From contig NW_006499535.1 of NCBI RefSeq assembly GCF_000471905.2, forward strand, positions 484,758 through 548,757: a DNA stretch of 64,000 nt. The letters are read 5' to 3'. The stretch is from Amborella trichopoda (Eukaryota; Streptophyta; Magnoliopsida; Amborellales; Amborellaceae). Positions 12,321 to 23,379 of this stretch are shown piece after piece (within the stretch, counting starts at the first letter, position 1; each line of letters starts with the position of its first letter). The translations under genes were made by a program, and so were the position numbers. The notes under the pieces were generated by a model. That model ran no database searches and had not been told where the DNA came from. It saw nothing but the letters and a program-made list of their open reading frames with translations.

Positions 12321-12330
12321 CTATATATAT
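12321..12330 (+). promoter_or_regulatory. Putative TATA box in element A 3' LTR
   Basis: CTATATATAT follows a CCACCCATGTT block conserved in element B, where the equivalent is TATAAATA at 46793-46800 (minus). This marks the likely U3/R boundary region. Confidence 0.55.
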
Positions 12331-12480
12331 CACGTACTATCATTGTACGCAGGGGGCTGAAAATAACCTTTGGCAATAGAAACTTTTGCATTGATAAAAT
12401 CTCAGTTTCTTCTTACTGTTGAGTTATGTTTTTGAGAGAGAGGAAGGAGAGAGAAACTTTGGAGTGGTACCCCTAGGTTC

Positions 12481-12489
12481 AAGGTAAAT
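12481..12489 (+). promoter_or_regulatory. Candidate 5' splice donor in element A LTR
   Basis: AAGGTAAAT lies 158 bases after the TATA box in a segment conserved with element B (TTCAAGGTA in both). It resembles the consensus AAG|GTAAGT. See also the D, E, F and G LTRs. Confidence 0.35.
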
Positions 12490-14048
12490 CTTTCTCTCTC
12501 TTCTTTTCTTTTATGTTCTTTTCTTTTCATTTTCTCTTCCTTCTTCTGTATCTTCCTTCTCTTCCTTCTTCTTGGTTTGGGCTTCTTCAGAGGCCATGCA
12601 CAGCAATGGCAGTGTTGTGCATGCCTCTCTCTCTCTTCCTGATCTGTCTCTCTTATGGTCTCAAAGGTCGCGCATGGCAATGGCAGTGTCATGCACGAGT
12701 TCTTCCTACTTCCTTTCACGCGTCTCAATCTCTCGACGAGATTGTAGACAGCACCGCTCATCACCGTCCACAGATGTATCCTCGACGTCTCAATGAGGAA
12801 CGTGGGTAGCGAAGCTTATTGCCGTCTGTGGGGGCTTCACCCTGTGGCGCAACTATCATAGGTGGCGATAGCCATCGCCGTCAGCAAAGGGTCGCGGCGA
12901 TACTCATCGTCGTTTGTGAGCTTCTCTTTTGTGCTCGGTGCCTATCACTGTGCACAGGCTACTTCTGCTTGCTCGGTGCCCATCGTCGCACACAGGCTCC
13001 TTTCACGCCTCTCTACGCTTATCACCAAGCATAGGCTTCTCTTGTGTCCCAAACGTATCGTCGGGCACTCCACGAGAGGTAATCACTGTGGGACTTATGA
13101 GAAGTTATGGTTGTGTGCCTCGCTCAAAGCTATCGTCGTCCGCAAGGGATTGGTGCCTTCCCGTGTTGCCAATGGCGATGCTTATCGTTGTCCATAGGTT
13201 TTCTCTCGTGTTCCACTTCTAGCGTCGTGTGCTTCACGTGGAGCTATAGCCGTGAGCCTTGCCAGAAGCCATCGCTCTCGCGCAAGGGATGCGGTGTCGT
13301 CTCATGATTCCAACGGTGATGCCCATTGCCGTTTGGGATCTTCCTCCCTCTCCTGTCTTGCTCTCTATCTCTCTCTTCGTTCCCTTTTCTTCTCTCTTCT
13401 TCCCTTTTCACAAGGGTAGACTTAGACTAGTATGATCATAGCGGTCTGGTGGTCGAGCAGTGTTGCTGTCGTGCAGGTCTTGAGTACTATGCCCATCTTT
13501 CTGCCGCCCCATATTGAGACAGTCATATCAGCCTTGGTTCCAAGTGGCATTGTCACAGTGCTGGTCCAGAGTATCATGCCCGTCTTGCTACCACTCCGAG
13601 TCAGTCACTGTCCAGCTATCAAGCACATCTCGTCACTTCGCCAAGTTCTCTTCTCTTTTCTATGTTTATTTGAACCTTCCACTTCATCGCCCTCTCATAT
13701 GAACGTACATTGGCATAAGATAAGGGTGGGTCCCTTTGGCCCACTTGTCTTAAAAATTAACCATGTTACTACTATGTAGAAAAGCAAGGTGATCGCAGGT
13801 TAAGGGAGGTGATTTTGTACTAGCTAAAGCAGTTGGGGAGGTTTCTTCGTGATCTAAGAGGGCACACGAGATAGCCTGACGAAGCCTCGAAGCCACCTTA
13901 AATTCCTCTCTTAATGGTTGGTATACCTACCCTTGCTCCTGAGCAAGGTTCCTGAGAGAGCGACCTCAAGTCTAGGGCTCCCTAGAAACCCGAGATACGT
14001 GCCGCTAGATCATATAGAACCGGAGGAGGAGATCGAGGTACCTAACTA

Positions 14049-14560
14049 GTGGATACTGTGATTCTGTTATATGTGATTCTGTTATATGTGCCATGATCGC
14101 TATGTAATGGGTCATCCATTGGTATTGGATATTGTGATTCTATTATATATGATTCTGTTATATGTGTCATGATCGCTACGCAATGGGTCCTCCATTGATA
14201 GTGGATACTGTGATTCTGTTTCATGTGATTTTGTTATATGTGCCACGACCGCTACGCAATGGGTCCTCTATTGGTAGTGGATATTGTGATTCTGTTATAT
14301 GTGCCACGACCGCTATGCAATGGGTCCTCCATTGGTAGTGGATACTATGATTCTGTTATATGTGATTATGTTATATGTATCATGACCGCTGCGCAATAGG
14401 TCCTCCATTGATAGTGGATACTGTGATTCCGTTATATATGAGACTATTATGTGTGCCCTGTTCTCTACGCATGGGTCCTCCATTGGTAATTGGATTTGTA
14501 ATTCTGCTCTATTGAAAACTGATATCTGTGATATGATTACCATGCAATGGCTCCCCCATT
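14049..14560 (+). repeat. 76-bp tandem repeat in element D 5' LTR
   Basis: About seven copies with the words GGATACTGTGATTCTGTTAT and CAATGGGTCCTCCATTGGTA. Start points at 14051, 14127, 14202 and 14279 give a period of 75-77; some units are shortened to about 61. The related array is at 19180-19458, with reversed versions in the E LTRs. Confidence 0.88.
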
Positions 14561-15175
14561 AGTAGCTGAGTATACTATACCTCGACTCCAATGATAGGAG
14601 TGGAGTCCAGGAGTGACTGTGAATAACAGGGTGGATCACGCCCCCCAAATTGTTCTGAGCATTATGCATTGGGCCCTCTAATGGTAGTGTAACGCCCTCT
14701 CCCCTGAAGGTGTAAGGAGGGGGTCATGTCTTGCTAGGCCTCAGCCTATCGAAAACCCCAAAGCGCGTAGGGGATTGTATGCGTGAGTGAGGACATTATG
14801 AAATGGGACCTCTATTTTTCATTATCCTCCCTCCTGAATGAGGGTAAAAGTTCCAAGTTACAAGATTGGCTGAGCCTGATCGATGTGACTTCTACTTCGA
14901 GAATAAATAAATATGTTCTGCCTGTCTGACTTAGGCATTCGATGTGAACATTTAACTTTAATTATAATAAGCACAGATGTATCTACCATATCAAGAATAA
15001 TGGATACTCTGATATTTGAATGTTACCCTCTTTATATACGGCAAATATATATTCTGATGCACGATCCTACTCTGTGATGTCAGTATGATTTCTTTTAAAC
15101 CGTAGACCATTTTATTATGTATATGCATATAGGTGGGAATGCAATGGCACTGATTTACTTACTGGCATGATATTA
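14049..15175 (+). repeat. Partial 5' LTR of element D
   Basis: 14049-14560 carries the same 76-bp repeats as the D 3' LTR end (19180-19458). 14740-14890 (CCTATCGAAAACCCCAAAGC and on through GTGAGTGAGGACATT) matches the reverse of the G LTR near 57920-58040. The LTR end, PBS, gag and most of RT are deleted, with the junction at about 15176. The unusual LTR-to-pol fusion is inferred from these two alignments. Confidence 0.7.
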
Positions 15176-15177
15176 TA

Positions 15178-17052
15178 GGCGCTTCGTAGAAGGGTTCTAA
15201 AAGATAACGCACCCCCTGACTCGCCTAACCCAAGGAAGTGAAGTTTGTGTGGACAGATGATTGTGAAATACGTTTTCAAGAACTGAAAAAAGAAACTGAC
15301 CATGGCCCTGATACTAGCCTTACCCAAAGGGAATGAGGATCTTGTGGTTTATACTGACATCCCTCATAATGGGCTTAGATGTGTGTTGATGTAGTGAGGG
15401 AAAGTCATAATGTATGCCTCTAGACAGTTAAAGTCATACGAGCAAAATTACCCAACTCATGACTTGGAACTCACGGCTATAGTGTTTGCCTTGAAAATCT
15501 AGAGACATTACGTTTATGGGGCTCATTTTAATATATTTACAGATCATAAGAGCCTCAAGTATCTATTTTCTCAAAAAGAGTTAAACATGAGGCAAAGAAG
15601 ATGGATGGACCTACTCCATGATTATGACTGTACCATCAATTATCAACAGGGCAAGACCAATGTAATAGCAGATGCTTTGAGCCTAAAGCCCATGGTATCA
15701 ATGACACATCTGATGTTTCGAGAGATAAAAGTATTAGAAGATGCAGTGGAGTGGCCCCCAACCCTACCCCTTAGTGATGGGGTAGGAATGCGTGCTTGTA
15801 TGAGGATGGAGCCCCAGCTCTTTCAACAGATTCGAACGGCACAAAAGGAAGATCCCAAACTCATGAAAATCCTAGAAGAAATAAAACTGAGAAGAAAGGA
15901 TGATTTCTCTGTGAGTAGTGATGATATGTTAATATTTAAAGATCGGGTATATGTTTCGAATGATGAGAGTGTGAAGCGGGCTATTTTGGAGGAAGCACAC
16001 AACTCCTATTATATTGTATACCCAAGGAGTACTATGATGTATCAAGACCTAAAGAAGACTTTCTGGTGGAATGATATGAAAAAGGAAGTGATACAATTTG
16101 TCTCTAAGTGCTTGACGTGTCAGTAAAAAAAACCTAAACACCTGCCGGACTGTTGCAACCCTTGCCCGTGCCAGAGTGGAAATGGGAACGCATCACCATG
16201 GATTTTGTCTCTTGCATGCCTAGAACAGGTGCTGGGTATGATAGTATTTGGGTCATTGTGGGCCAACTAACTAAGCTCACTTCTTACCGGTTCGCACAAC
16301 TTATACTTTCAATAAATTGGCCCAGTTATACATTAAAGGAATTTTAAGATACCTGTTAGCATCGTGTTCGATAGGGACTCTAGATTTACGTCAAGATTCT
16401 GGAATAGTCTGTAATCAGTTTTGCGGACAAGACTCATTTTTAGCACTGCTTTCCTCCACCAGACTGATGGGCAGTCAAAAAGGACTATTCAGACCCTGGA
16501 TGATATGTTAAAGGCCTGTGTTACAAATTTCAAAAGAAGCTGGGATGACCATTTGCCTCTAATAGAATTTACTTATAACAATAGCTTCCAAGCCAATATT
16601 CAAATGGTGCCTTTTGAGGCCTTGTATGGAAGGAAGTGTAAATCATCTATCTATTGGGATGAGTTCGGTCAAAAGAGGTTGTTAGGGCTAGAAATTGTTC
16701 AAGCAATCTCAAAACATATTTCCTTGATTCGAGAGAGACTCAAAAATGCTTACACTCAGCAAAAGAGTTGCACTGATAATCGAAGGAGAGACCTTGAGTT
16801 TGAGGTGGGTGATCAAATTTTCTTGATGGTATCTCCAACTAAAGGTAATATGTGATTCAGCAAGAAAAGAAAATTGAGCCTACGATTTATTGGACCTTTT
16901 GAAATTCTAGCCGATTGAAATACTAAACAGAAGAAAGCAGTTGTTACGTAATAAAGAAATTCCTCTGGTCCGTGTGTTATGGCAATATCACTCAAAGAAA
17001 GAATCAACATGTGAACGAGAAGATGAAATCCAGGATAAGTTGACTAACTAAG
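15178..17052 (+). pseudogene. pol: pol of element D: end of RT, RNase H, integrase, chromodomain (broken)
   Basis: Reading with frame changes, 15178 begins the RT connection (FVEGF, PLTRLT). RNase H follows: VVYTDIPHNGL with the catalytic Asp in YTD, then [19 protein letters not shown] and IFTDHKSLKYLFSQKELNMR. The open part 15587-16126 continues through NVIADALS to the integrase HHCC zinc domain (EEAHNSYYIVYPRSTMM, SKCLTCQ). The integrase core has Asp in ITMDFVS (16192), Asp in FDRDSRFTSRFW (16368, in another frame), and the Glu position after HQTDGQSK reads KRT, normally ERT, so a catalytic residue is lost. The C-terminal chromodomain-like end (VRVLWQYHSKKESTWEREDE with changes) lies near 16970-17030. 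Stops include 16123 and several after 16850. Not functional. Confidence 0.88.
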
Positions 17053-17077
17053 ACATGATTTTGAGGACAAAATCCTA

Positions 17078-17093
17078 TTTAGCGGGGGGATGA
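17078..17093 (+). other. Polypurine tract of element D
   Basis: TTTAGCGGGGGGATGA immediately precedes the LTR start TGTAACGACCC at 17094. The same arrangement is seen reversed in elements E and F. Confidence 0.8.
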
Positions 17094-17109
17094 TGTAACG
17101 ACCCAGACT

Positions 17110-17820
17110 TTTTCGGCAAGAGAAAGTGTGGATGGCGGTGAGAGAGTGCGCACGGTGGTGAAGAGAGAATAAGAAGAGAAAGTACGCATGATGGTGAGAG
17201 AGTGCACACGGCGGTGAAGAGAGAAGAAGAAGAGAAAGTACACACGGCGGTGAGAGTGCACACGACAGTGAAGAGAGAAGAAGAAGAGAAAGTGCGCACA
17301 TCGGTGAGAATGCGCATGGCTGTGAAGAGAGAAGAAGAAGAGAAAGTGCACACTGCGGTGAGAGAATTCTCACGGTGGTGAAGACGGAAGAAGAAGAGAA
17401 AGTGTGCACAGCGGTGAGAGTGCGCACAGCTATGAAGAGAGAAGAAGAAGAGAAAGTGCACACTGCGGTAGAGAATTCTCACAGTGGTGAAGAAGGAAGA
17501 AGAAGAGAAAGTTCGCACGGTGATGAGAGAACGCGCACAGTGGTGAAGAGAGAATAAGAAGAGAAAGTACGCACAGCGGTGAAGAGAGAAGAAGAAGAGA
17601 AAGTGCACACAACGATGAGAAAGTGCGCATGGGGGTGAAGAGAGAAGAAGAAGAGAAAGTGCGCACGGTTGTGAAGAGAGAAGAAGAAGAGAAATTGCGC
17701 ATGGTGGTGAGAGAGTGCACACATAATTGAAAAGAGAAGAAGAACAAAAAAGTGAGCACAACGATGAGAGAGTGCGTACGACCTTGAAGAGAGAAGAAGA
17801 GGAGAAAGTGCGCTACACCG
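17110..17820 (+). repeat. 54-bp purine-rich tandem repeat in element D LTR
   Basis: About 13 imperfect units based on GAAGAAGAAGAGAAAGTGCG plus CACGGCGGTGA; starts at 17231, 17285 and 17339 give a period of 54. Because the unit length is a multiple of three, it creates long open frames on the minus strand, up to 228 codons, rich in Ser, Leu, Phe and Cys. These are artefacts of the repeat. Confidence 0.9.
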
Positions 17821-18106
17821 CCGAGCCTGTGCATGACTCATGAATGCCACTTGCCTACTGCATGCTGCCACAACTGCCACCTGTCAAACTGCATGTCACT
17901 GAACTGCCACATGGCAACCCCAAGCTGCCACTTCACACTTTTGGAGTACATAAGCCTCTCTCTCTTTCCCTCACACCATGTTCTCTTTCTTACAAGCCAA
18001 AGCACTTCGCATTTGCAGCCCCCTTTTCTAACCTTTGTTGGAGCCCAAATTGAGCAGCTTGAGGAGTGAATTGTGGGAGGAAATCTGGGAACACCATTGC
18101 ACACAC

Positions 18107-18116
18107 AAGGTAAGTG
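18107..18116 (+). promoter_or_regulatory. Candidate 5' splice donor in element D LTR
   Basis: AAGGTAAGTG, a near-perfect donor consensus, about 160 bases after the TATA-like TACATAAG at 17947. The same site recurs in the E, F and G LTRs at similar spacing. Confidence 0.45.
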
Positions 18117-19179
18117 ATTCAACTATCTTGTTGGTCCTTAAGCATGGATTTAGCATGAAATAAATATAAGAATGAGAATAGTGGATGTATGTGTACACTG
18201 TAATACCATGATTGCCAACACTTTAGCTTTCCTTTGCATGCCCAAAATGAGTAGTAAAATTACTTGGTTTCGATGGAAAAAATGTGATTAAGTGCTTATA
18301 TGTATCTAATGGCCAATAAAAAGGTTTTATGTTAAGATGTAACATAATTTGGTATTAATTGTTTGTCATTTTGGATAATGTTACAACTGCACTGTAATTT
18401 TAACGAAGGTTCTATGTTTTTTTTATCATTTTTTGACCTATCAAATGATATCCAAATGACTTTAAATCACTGCCATTTGAAAGATACTTGTGTCTACTAA
18501 AATATTCATGTTTAAAACGTTCTTTAATTCTTTATGCATGAAGAGTTATGCTTCAAAATGTGCAAGTAGGTCACTGTTGATAAATTTAGTAAAATTTCAT
18601 AATAAATGTCTCTGTTGTCACAAATTTTGACTAATCAAATGCAATCTGCTTTCTTCTAAATCACTGCCATTTGAAATATTTATGAGTATGCTTGAAATTA
18701 CATGTTGAACACATTTCTAAATTCTTCCTATATTGAGAGTTATATAATTATGTGTGAAGATATGTCACTGTGGATAGATATCATAAAAATCAAGAACCAT
18801 TACTTTGGTTTTCACGATCTTTTGAATGACCAAATGGAATCCAAATGTTCTCAAACTTCCCTTGTTTGAATGAGGCATGTTTTTACTCGAATTGTTGTTT
18901 TGGAAACAATTCAAAGTGCCTTATGGATTGAAAGTTATAACTATGTTAAGTGGGACATGTCACTGTCCCAACAGCACAATAGGTTTCAGATGGGATGCCT
19001 CCGTTCTAATGAGTTTTTGAAGGGTCAAATGGGGTCCAAACACTTTTAACCATCCCCATTTGAAAGATACCCGTATCTAGTAAAATTTTAGTTTTGAAAC
19101 CATTTCTGAATTCCAAATTGATTGAGCATTATGGCCCTATTTATGATAGGAGGTCACTGTCAGAAATTCCAGAAAAATA

Positions 19180-19458
19180 AGATATTGTGATTCTGTTCTA
19201 TATGACTTTGTTATATTTTCCATGAACGCTATGCAATGGGTCCTCCATTGGTAGTAGATACTGTGATTCTGTTATATGTGATTCTGTTATATGTGCCATG
19301 ACTGCTACACAATGTGTCCTCCATTGGTAGTGGATACTGTGATTCTGTTATAACTGAATCTGTTATAGGTGTCATAACTGCTAAGAAATGGGTCCTCCAA
19401 TGGTAGTGGATATTGTGATTCTGTTATATGTGATTTTGTTATATGTGCCATGATCGCT
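19180..19458 (+). repeat. 76-bp tandem repeat at the end of element D 3' LTR
   Basis: Three to four copies of the unit also found at 14049-14560 (GATACTGTGATTCTGTTATA, CAATGGGTCCTCCATTGGTA). Element E begins within the last copy. Confidence 0.85.
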
Positions 19459-20449
19459 TGTCACAACCCTGCCCCCTGACCCCTGCCGTTACAATCCGAA
19501 GGGCGATAGAGTGTCAGATCGTGATTGAAGGTCACGTACCTCACTCAGGTAGGAATGGCATCAACATGTGTTAAGACTGCAGAATCAAAGCAAGCCATGA
19601 GAAAACAATAAAACTCATCTACAAAGCACTAAAAACTAAAATAAATTAAAGCCATTAAATTAGCCATATACAATCTCCATGGTCATCAACAATATCTAGA
19701 ATATTACAATGTATCTAAGGCCCCAAAGCCTATTAACAAAAAAATACAAAGCTTCAGAAACAACACTCTACGACCAACTCCCAACTGACACGTACAAAAA
19801 ACAAGGAGAACTTCTAGTCTAACATGGGCCTTCAGTCCACCAAACACGATCACCGCCTACTTGTCTTCGACCAGCAGCTGTCAATCTACAAGGGTGGAAG
19901 CAAAGGAATGAGCTAAAAAGCTCGGTAAGTAGATCAAAATATCATGCTTCCCTACGTATCAATACTATCTCACAACACAGATCAAGGTTCTAAGCCATGC
20001 TCATAAAACAGAGTCATGCATCACAATTATGTCACAATTATAGGATGATGCTTTTCATGGGAGAGCAAATACAATATAAAATATCAAATATCATATATAC
20101 TAGCAATTTATCAGATTTCAACATATCCATACAAACAAGAGAGCATAACAAAATCAACAGACGCAACCGACTCTCTAGCTCTATTCATCAGGCCACTCCC
20201 ATATCTTGCAAATTGATCATAAAACTCAGGAAATCATATATCTCAGGTCAATCTCATAACTCAAGTTAATCACACATCTCAAGTCAATTATATAACTCAG
20301 TTGACTACCCATGTCGGGCGATGCAATTTACACAAGGCATTGCAGGGAAGTCACATATCACCTCGTGTGCACCTCACTAGCGTCAGTCATTACCATGCGA
20401 TATGCTCAAAGCATGCCAAGTAATCACATAACAGTCACATTATCACAGT

Positions 20450-20925
20450 ATTCAACTACCAGTGGGTGACCCATTGCGTAGTGGTCAATATCACATCTAC
20501 TCACACATTCACATTATGTCAACGGTTACATATCACCTTATGCGTACTCAAAAGTAGCATATTCCAGCACAGTATATCCCACTACCAAAGGAGGACCCAT
20601 TGCATAGTGGTCATATCACAGATATTAGTTTTACATTGCATAGTGGTCATATCACAGATATTAGTTTTACATATAACAGAGTCAAAATACTCACTATCAA
20701 TGGAGGACCCATTGTGTAGCGATCAGATATCAGTATTCATATAACATATTCAAAAAGTCCACTACCAATGGAGAACCCATTGCGTAGCGTTCATGACGCA
20801 TATCACAGTATAACAGTATCAAATTCACAGAATATTAGTGTCCATATCACAGAATAACATTATTATATTCACATAATAACGGCGTCCATATCACAGAATG
20901 AGTGTTACAGCTGCAATTACAAGTC
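20450..20925 (-). repeat. 76-bp-type tandem repeats in element E 3' LTR
   Basis: About five degenerate units around ACTACCAATGGAGGACCCAT and TGCGTAGTGGTCA, the reverse of the D array at 14049. Counterparts in the E 5' LTR lie at 26870-27300. Confidence 0.82.
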
Positions 20926-22105
20926 ATGACAACTTTGAAGATGGTTCCAAACTCAGTTTTACACTAGACACGCCTATATTTCAATTGGGGGTGGTTTGAA
21001 AACAATTAGACCTTGTTTGGCCCCTCAAAAGTTCAAAAGAATGGAGATATTTCATCTAAAATCTGTTGTGTAGTGAAGGCAGCAATATTTTTTTAAAATT
21101 TACTCTGTAACTCTTAATCAAGAATAAATTATAAAAAGTGCTCAACATGTGAATTTAAGCTTCTCATGAACCGTTCAAATGGTAGTGGTTTGAAAGAAAA
21201 TTGACCCTTTTTGGTTAGTCAAAACTCTGAGGTTTATAACAGCTGTCCACAGTGACGTACTGTTACAATTAATCATATAACTCTCAAATTAAGGAGAATC
21301 TCGAAAAGTGCTAAATATGTAATCTCAAGCTTACTCAAAGATATTTCAAAAGCAGTGATTTGGAAGAAAACGGACCTCATTTGGTTTTTTAAAATGCATG
21401 ACAACAAAAACATCAATTCTGTAATTTACTAAAACTGTCCACAGTGACAAATTTACATAATTGAGGGTATAGCTTCTCATTCGTGAAGAATTTGATCATG
21501 GTTTTAACGTACGCATTATAGTGGATACACACATCGTTCAAATGGAGGTGGTTTGAAAGAATTTGGACGCTTATTGGTCATTCAAAATTTTAGTGCAAGG
21601 TAGATGACAGTGGCTGGAATTCCTTCCATCTGGTAACATTGACATAGTCTTACATATTGAAGTATAAATCTTAACATGTGCAAAATATCATAATTTCACA
21701 AGAACAAAAGTTGTAGTAGACACACATAGATTTCATTCAAGACCAATTTGAACTCATTTGGCCTTTGATCACTAAAAAATTGGGTACAAAACACCTACAG
21801 TTCCTGGAATTTCATTTCACCATTCCTTTTCCAAGCTTTTCTTACATGCATATACCTAAAGATTCACAAACAACACCCCTCAAACCACAATCTGATACTC
21901 AGTCAACATCTACCCCACTTAAACTAAATTTACAGGAAGATTTAACAAACATTTGCATCATTTACATAGGCTATACAGTCACGAAATCTAGCACACAGAT
22001 TTACCAAACTTCAACCTACTCTTAAACATCCAAACACTTATTTCTATCTTTTACCAATCCGTACTTCAAACTTTAACACATTAATGATACAATACTTCCA
22101 AATCC

Positions 22106-22114
22106 ACTTACCTT
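22106..22114 (-). promoter_or_regulatory. Candidate 5' splice donor in element E 3' LTR
   Basis: The minus strand reads AAGGTAAGTGG, about 165 bases after the TATA-like TATTTAGG at 22283-22276. In the E 5' LTR the same site reads AAGATAAGTG near 28520, so GT is lost there. Confidence 0.42.
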
Positions 22115-22275
22115 AGATGCACAAAACTCCCAAATCCTTCTCCCACAGTCCTCTTTAACTCTCCCACTGGCTGTTCTAATAGTGAGCTAAGGGAGACTCC
22201 TCCAAGTCCTTCAACTTGCCTAAGAGAGAGAAAGGATGAGAGACTGTGGGTGGTTGTAGCCGGGAAAGAAGTGGG

Positions 22276-22283
22276 CCTAAATA
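22276..22283 (-). promoter_or_regulatory. Putative TATA box in element E 3' LTR
   Basis: TATTTAGG on the minus strand; the 5' LTR has TATTTAAG at 28695-28688. The surrounding AGGAGTATTTA is conserved between the LTRs. Confidence 0.45.
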
Positions 22284-22439
22284 CTCCTTAGGTGGCAGGT
22301 GGCATCCCATGGTTGACAAGTGGCAAGCCACTCACATGCAGCTAGGCAAGTGGAAAACACTGGTCATGCATGGCAGTGTTGCACAAGGCGTTGGCCTCCC
22401 TCGTGCACGGTGCTGGTTCAATCACGGGCGGCGTTAGCA

Positions 22440-22900
22440 CAGTTCACATCGGCGTTAGCCCCCTTGACGCGCGCGGTGTTCTTCCCTCATGCACGTGGCA
22501 TTTATCCCTTATGCACGCGACATTTCTCCCTTACACGCTGCATTTCTCCCTTATGCGCACGACGATTCTCCCTTACGCACACGGTGTTCTCCCTTACATG
22601 TGTGGAGTTTCTCCCTTCTGTCCATTCACGCATGGCGCTACCTTACTTTCATGTCTCCAAACGGCGTTACTCAAGTCCCCACACGGCAATACTCTTATGC
22701 GCACGGTGTTCCCTCTCGTTCACACACGGTGCTTCTTCCTGTTTGCGCACGGCATTACCCCTTACACTAGCTGCGATGCCCCCTCACGCTCACGGCAATG
22801 CCTCCATTCATGTACGGTGCTACCTCTTTTCACTCGTGGCGATATCCTTACGCACGCGGCATTAGCTTTCTCCCTTAACACCCGACGTGTGCTTCCTTCC
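22440..22900 (-). repeat. About 29-bp tandem repeats in element E 3' LTR
   Basis: About 15 imperfect units with the plus-strand words CTCCCTTACGCACACGGTGTT. The matching segment of the 5' LTR is deleted. Open frames across it are repeat artefacts. Confidence 0.8.
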
Positions 22901-22970
22901 CTCTACTGCCATGAGTATCCTAGTCTCTATTGTTGTGAGTGTCTAAGTCTAGAAAATTGGGGTCCTTATA

Positions 22971-22985
22971 TCATCCCCCCCTTAG
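22971..22985 (-). other. Polypurine tract of element E
   Basis: The minus strand reads TCTAAGGGGGGGATGA directly before the LTR start. It matches the D and F tracts. Confidence 0.75.
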
Positions 22986-23379
22986 AAAGGATTTTGTTTA
23001 CAAAATTATACTTATGAAACCCAACAATCTGGGGCGGGAACCCACACATCCACTACTGTCTCATACAATTATCTATAACCTCATCTCTAGAAATCACATG
23101 GTCCATACTTCATATCTTATGCACAGTGTTGTGCACTAGCCATTCAGATGCCTTAGCATTTCAGATATTCCATCAATCCATTTAACCATCGCTAACAAGT
23201 TGATACACGCACACACAAACATATGTCAACCCATTCAACTCTAAGAAATTTCATCAGTTCAGCCACTACCAGCTGACAATCAGTATCAGTCTATAATTAG
23301 GTTCAACAATACTCACAGCTACACCTCACCATTATCAATTGTGCGATGCACTCAAGGCACACACCGCAGAAACACAGAG

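Larger units (their letters stand above)
1..14048 (+). mobile_element. Element A: Tat-like Ty3/gypsy LTR retrotransposon, RT/integrase-less, 5' end beyond window
   Basis: The order on the plus strand is 5' LTR end, PBS, leader, gag, protease, antisense ORF, tandem repeats, PPT and 3' LTR. The 3' LTR runs from TGTTGG at 11226 to CCTAACTA at 14048. Its last 530 bases match positions 1-536 at about 85% by eye, which defines the LTR pair. Element B (32681-48018, minus) is a second copy of the same family and aligns through LTRs, leader, gag and repeats. Reverse transcriptase, RNase H and integrase are absent: protease sequence is followed directly by the antisense ORF. Many stops and frameshifts show that the copy is old. 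The Tat assignment comes from the pol of copy B and from the antisense ORF. Confidence 0.88.
11226..14048 (+). repeat. 3' LTR of element A (complete, 2.8 kb)
   Basis: It starts TGTTGGAAG after the PPT and ends CCTAACTA, where the expected CCA has become CTA. It aligns in reverse over its whole length to the 5' LTR of element B (45020-48018) and in its first 650 bases to 32681-33337. The downstream flank GTGGATACTGTG is a tandem array of element D, so A sits inside D. The GC-rich 12790-13320 part carries repeated (T)GCCGTC(T/C) and TATCGCCGT words. Open frames here do not persist between copies. Confidence 0.86.
14049..19458 (+). mobile_element. Element D: Tekay/Del-like chromovirus, internally deleted
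   Basis: It consists of an LTR piece (14049-15175), pol from the end of RT to the chromodomain (15178-17052), a PPT, and a 3' LTR (17094-19458) cut by element E. Gag, protease and most of RT are missing, and the LTR piece is fused directly to pol near 15176. The left edge is the insertion point of element A. Tekay assignment: an integrase with HQTDGQSKRTIQTLDDML, YNNSFQANIQMVPFEALYGR and a chromodomain remnant, followed by a G-rich PPT and TGTAACGACCC. Confidence 0.85.
17094..19458 (+). repeat. 3' LTR of element D, 3' end missing
   Basis: It starts TGTAACGACCCAGAC and runs through a 54-bp purine-rich tandem array (17110-17820), a TATA-like TACATAAG (17947), a GGTAAGTG site (18110) and a 1-kb AT-rich part that aligns in reverse to 20940-22110 of element E. 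It ends inside a 76-bp repeat array where element E begins. About 1 kb of the LTR end is absent. Confidence 0.82.
19459..22970 (-). repeat. 3' LTR of element E (complete, 3.5 kb)
   Basis: On the minus strand it starts TATAAGGACC (expected TGTAA..., mutated) after the PPT and ends GGTTGTGACA at 19459. It carries three repeat types: about 29-bp units at 22440-22900, 76-bp-type units at 20450-20925, and AT-rich sequence shared with the D LTR between them. It abuts the D repeat array at 19458. Confidence 0.85.

Noticed and set aside
12402-13307. Several 66-120 codon frames on both strands
   Set aside because: They lie in the A 3' LTR; CT- and GA-rich tracts keep the frames open and element B does not preserve them.
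17075-17880. Long minus-strand open frames (up to 228 codons) rich in Ser, Leu, Phe and Cys
   Set aside because: They are read from a 54-base tandem repeat whose length is a multiple of three; all frames stay open without selection. The region is LTR.
22320-23017. 181- and 215-codon plus-strand frames
   Set aside because: They fall in the 29-bp repeats of the element E LTR and consist of repeated His/Ala/Arg/Ser words.
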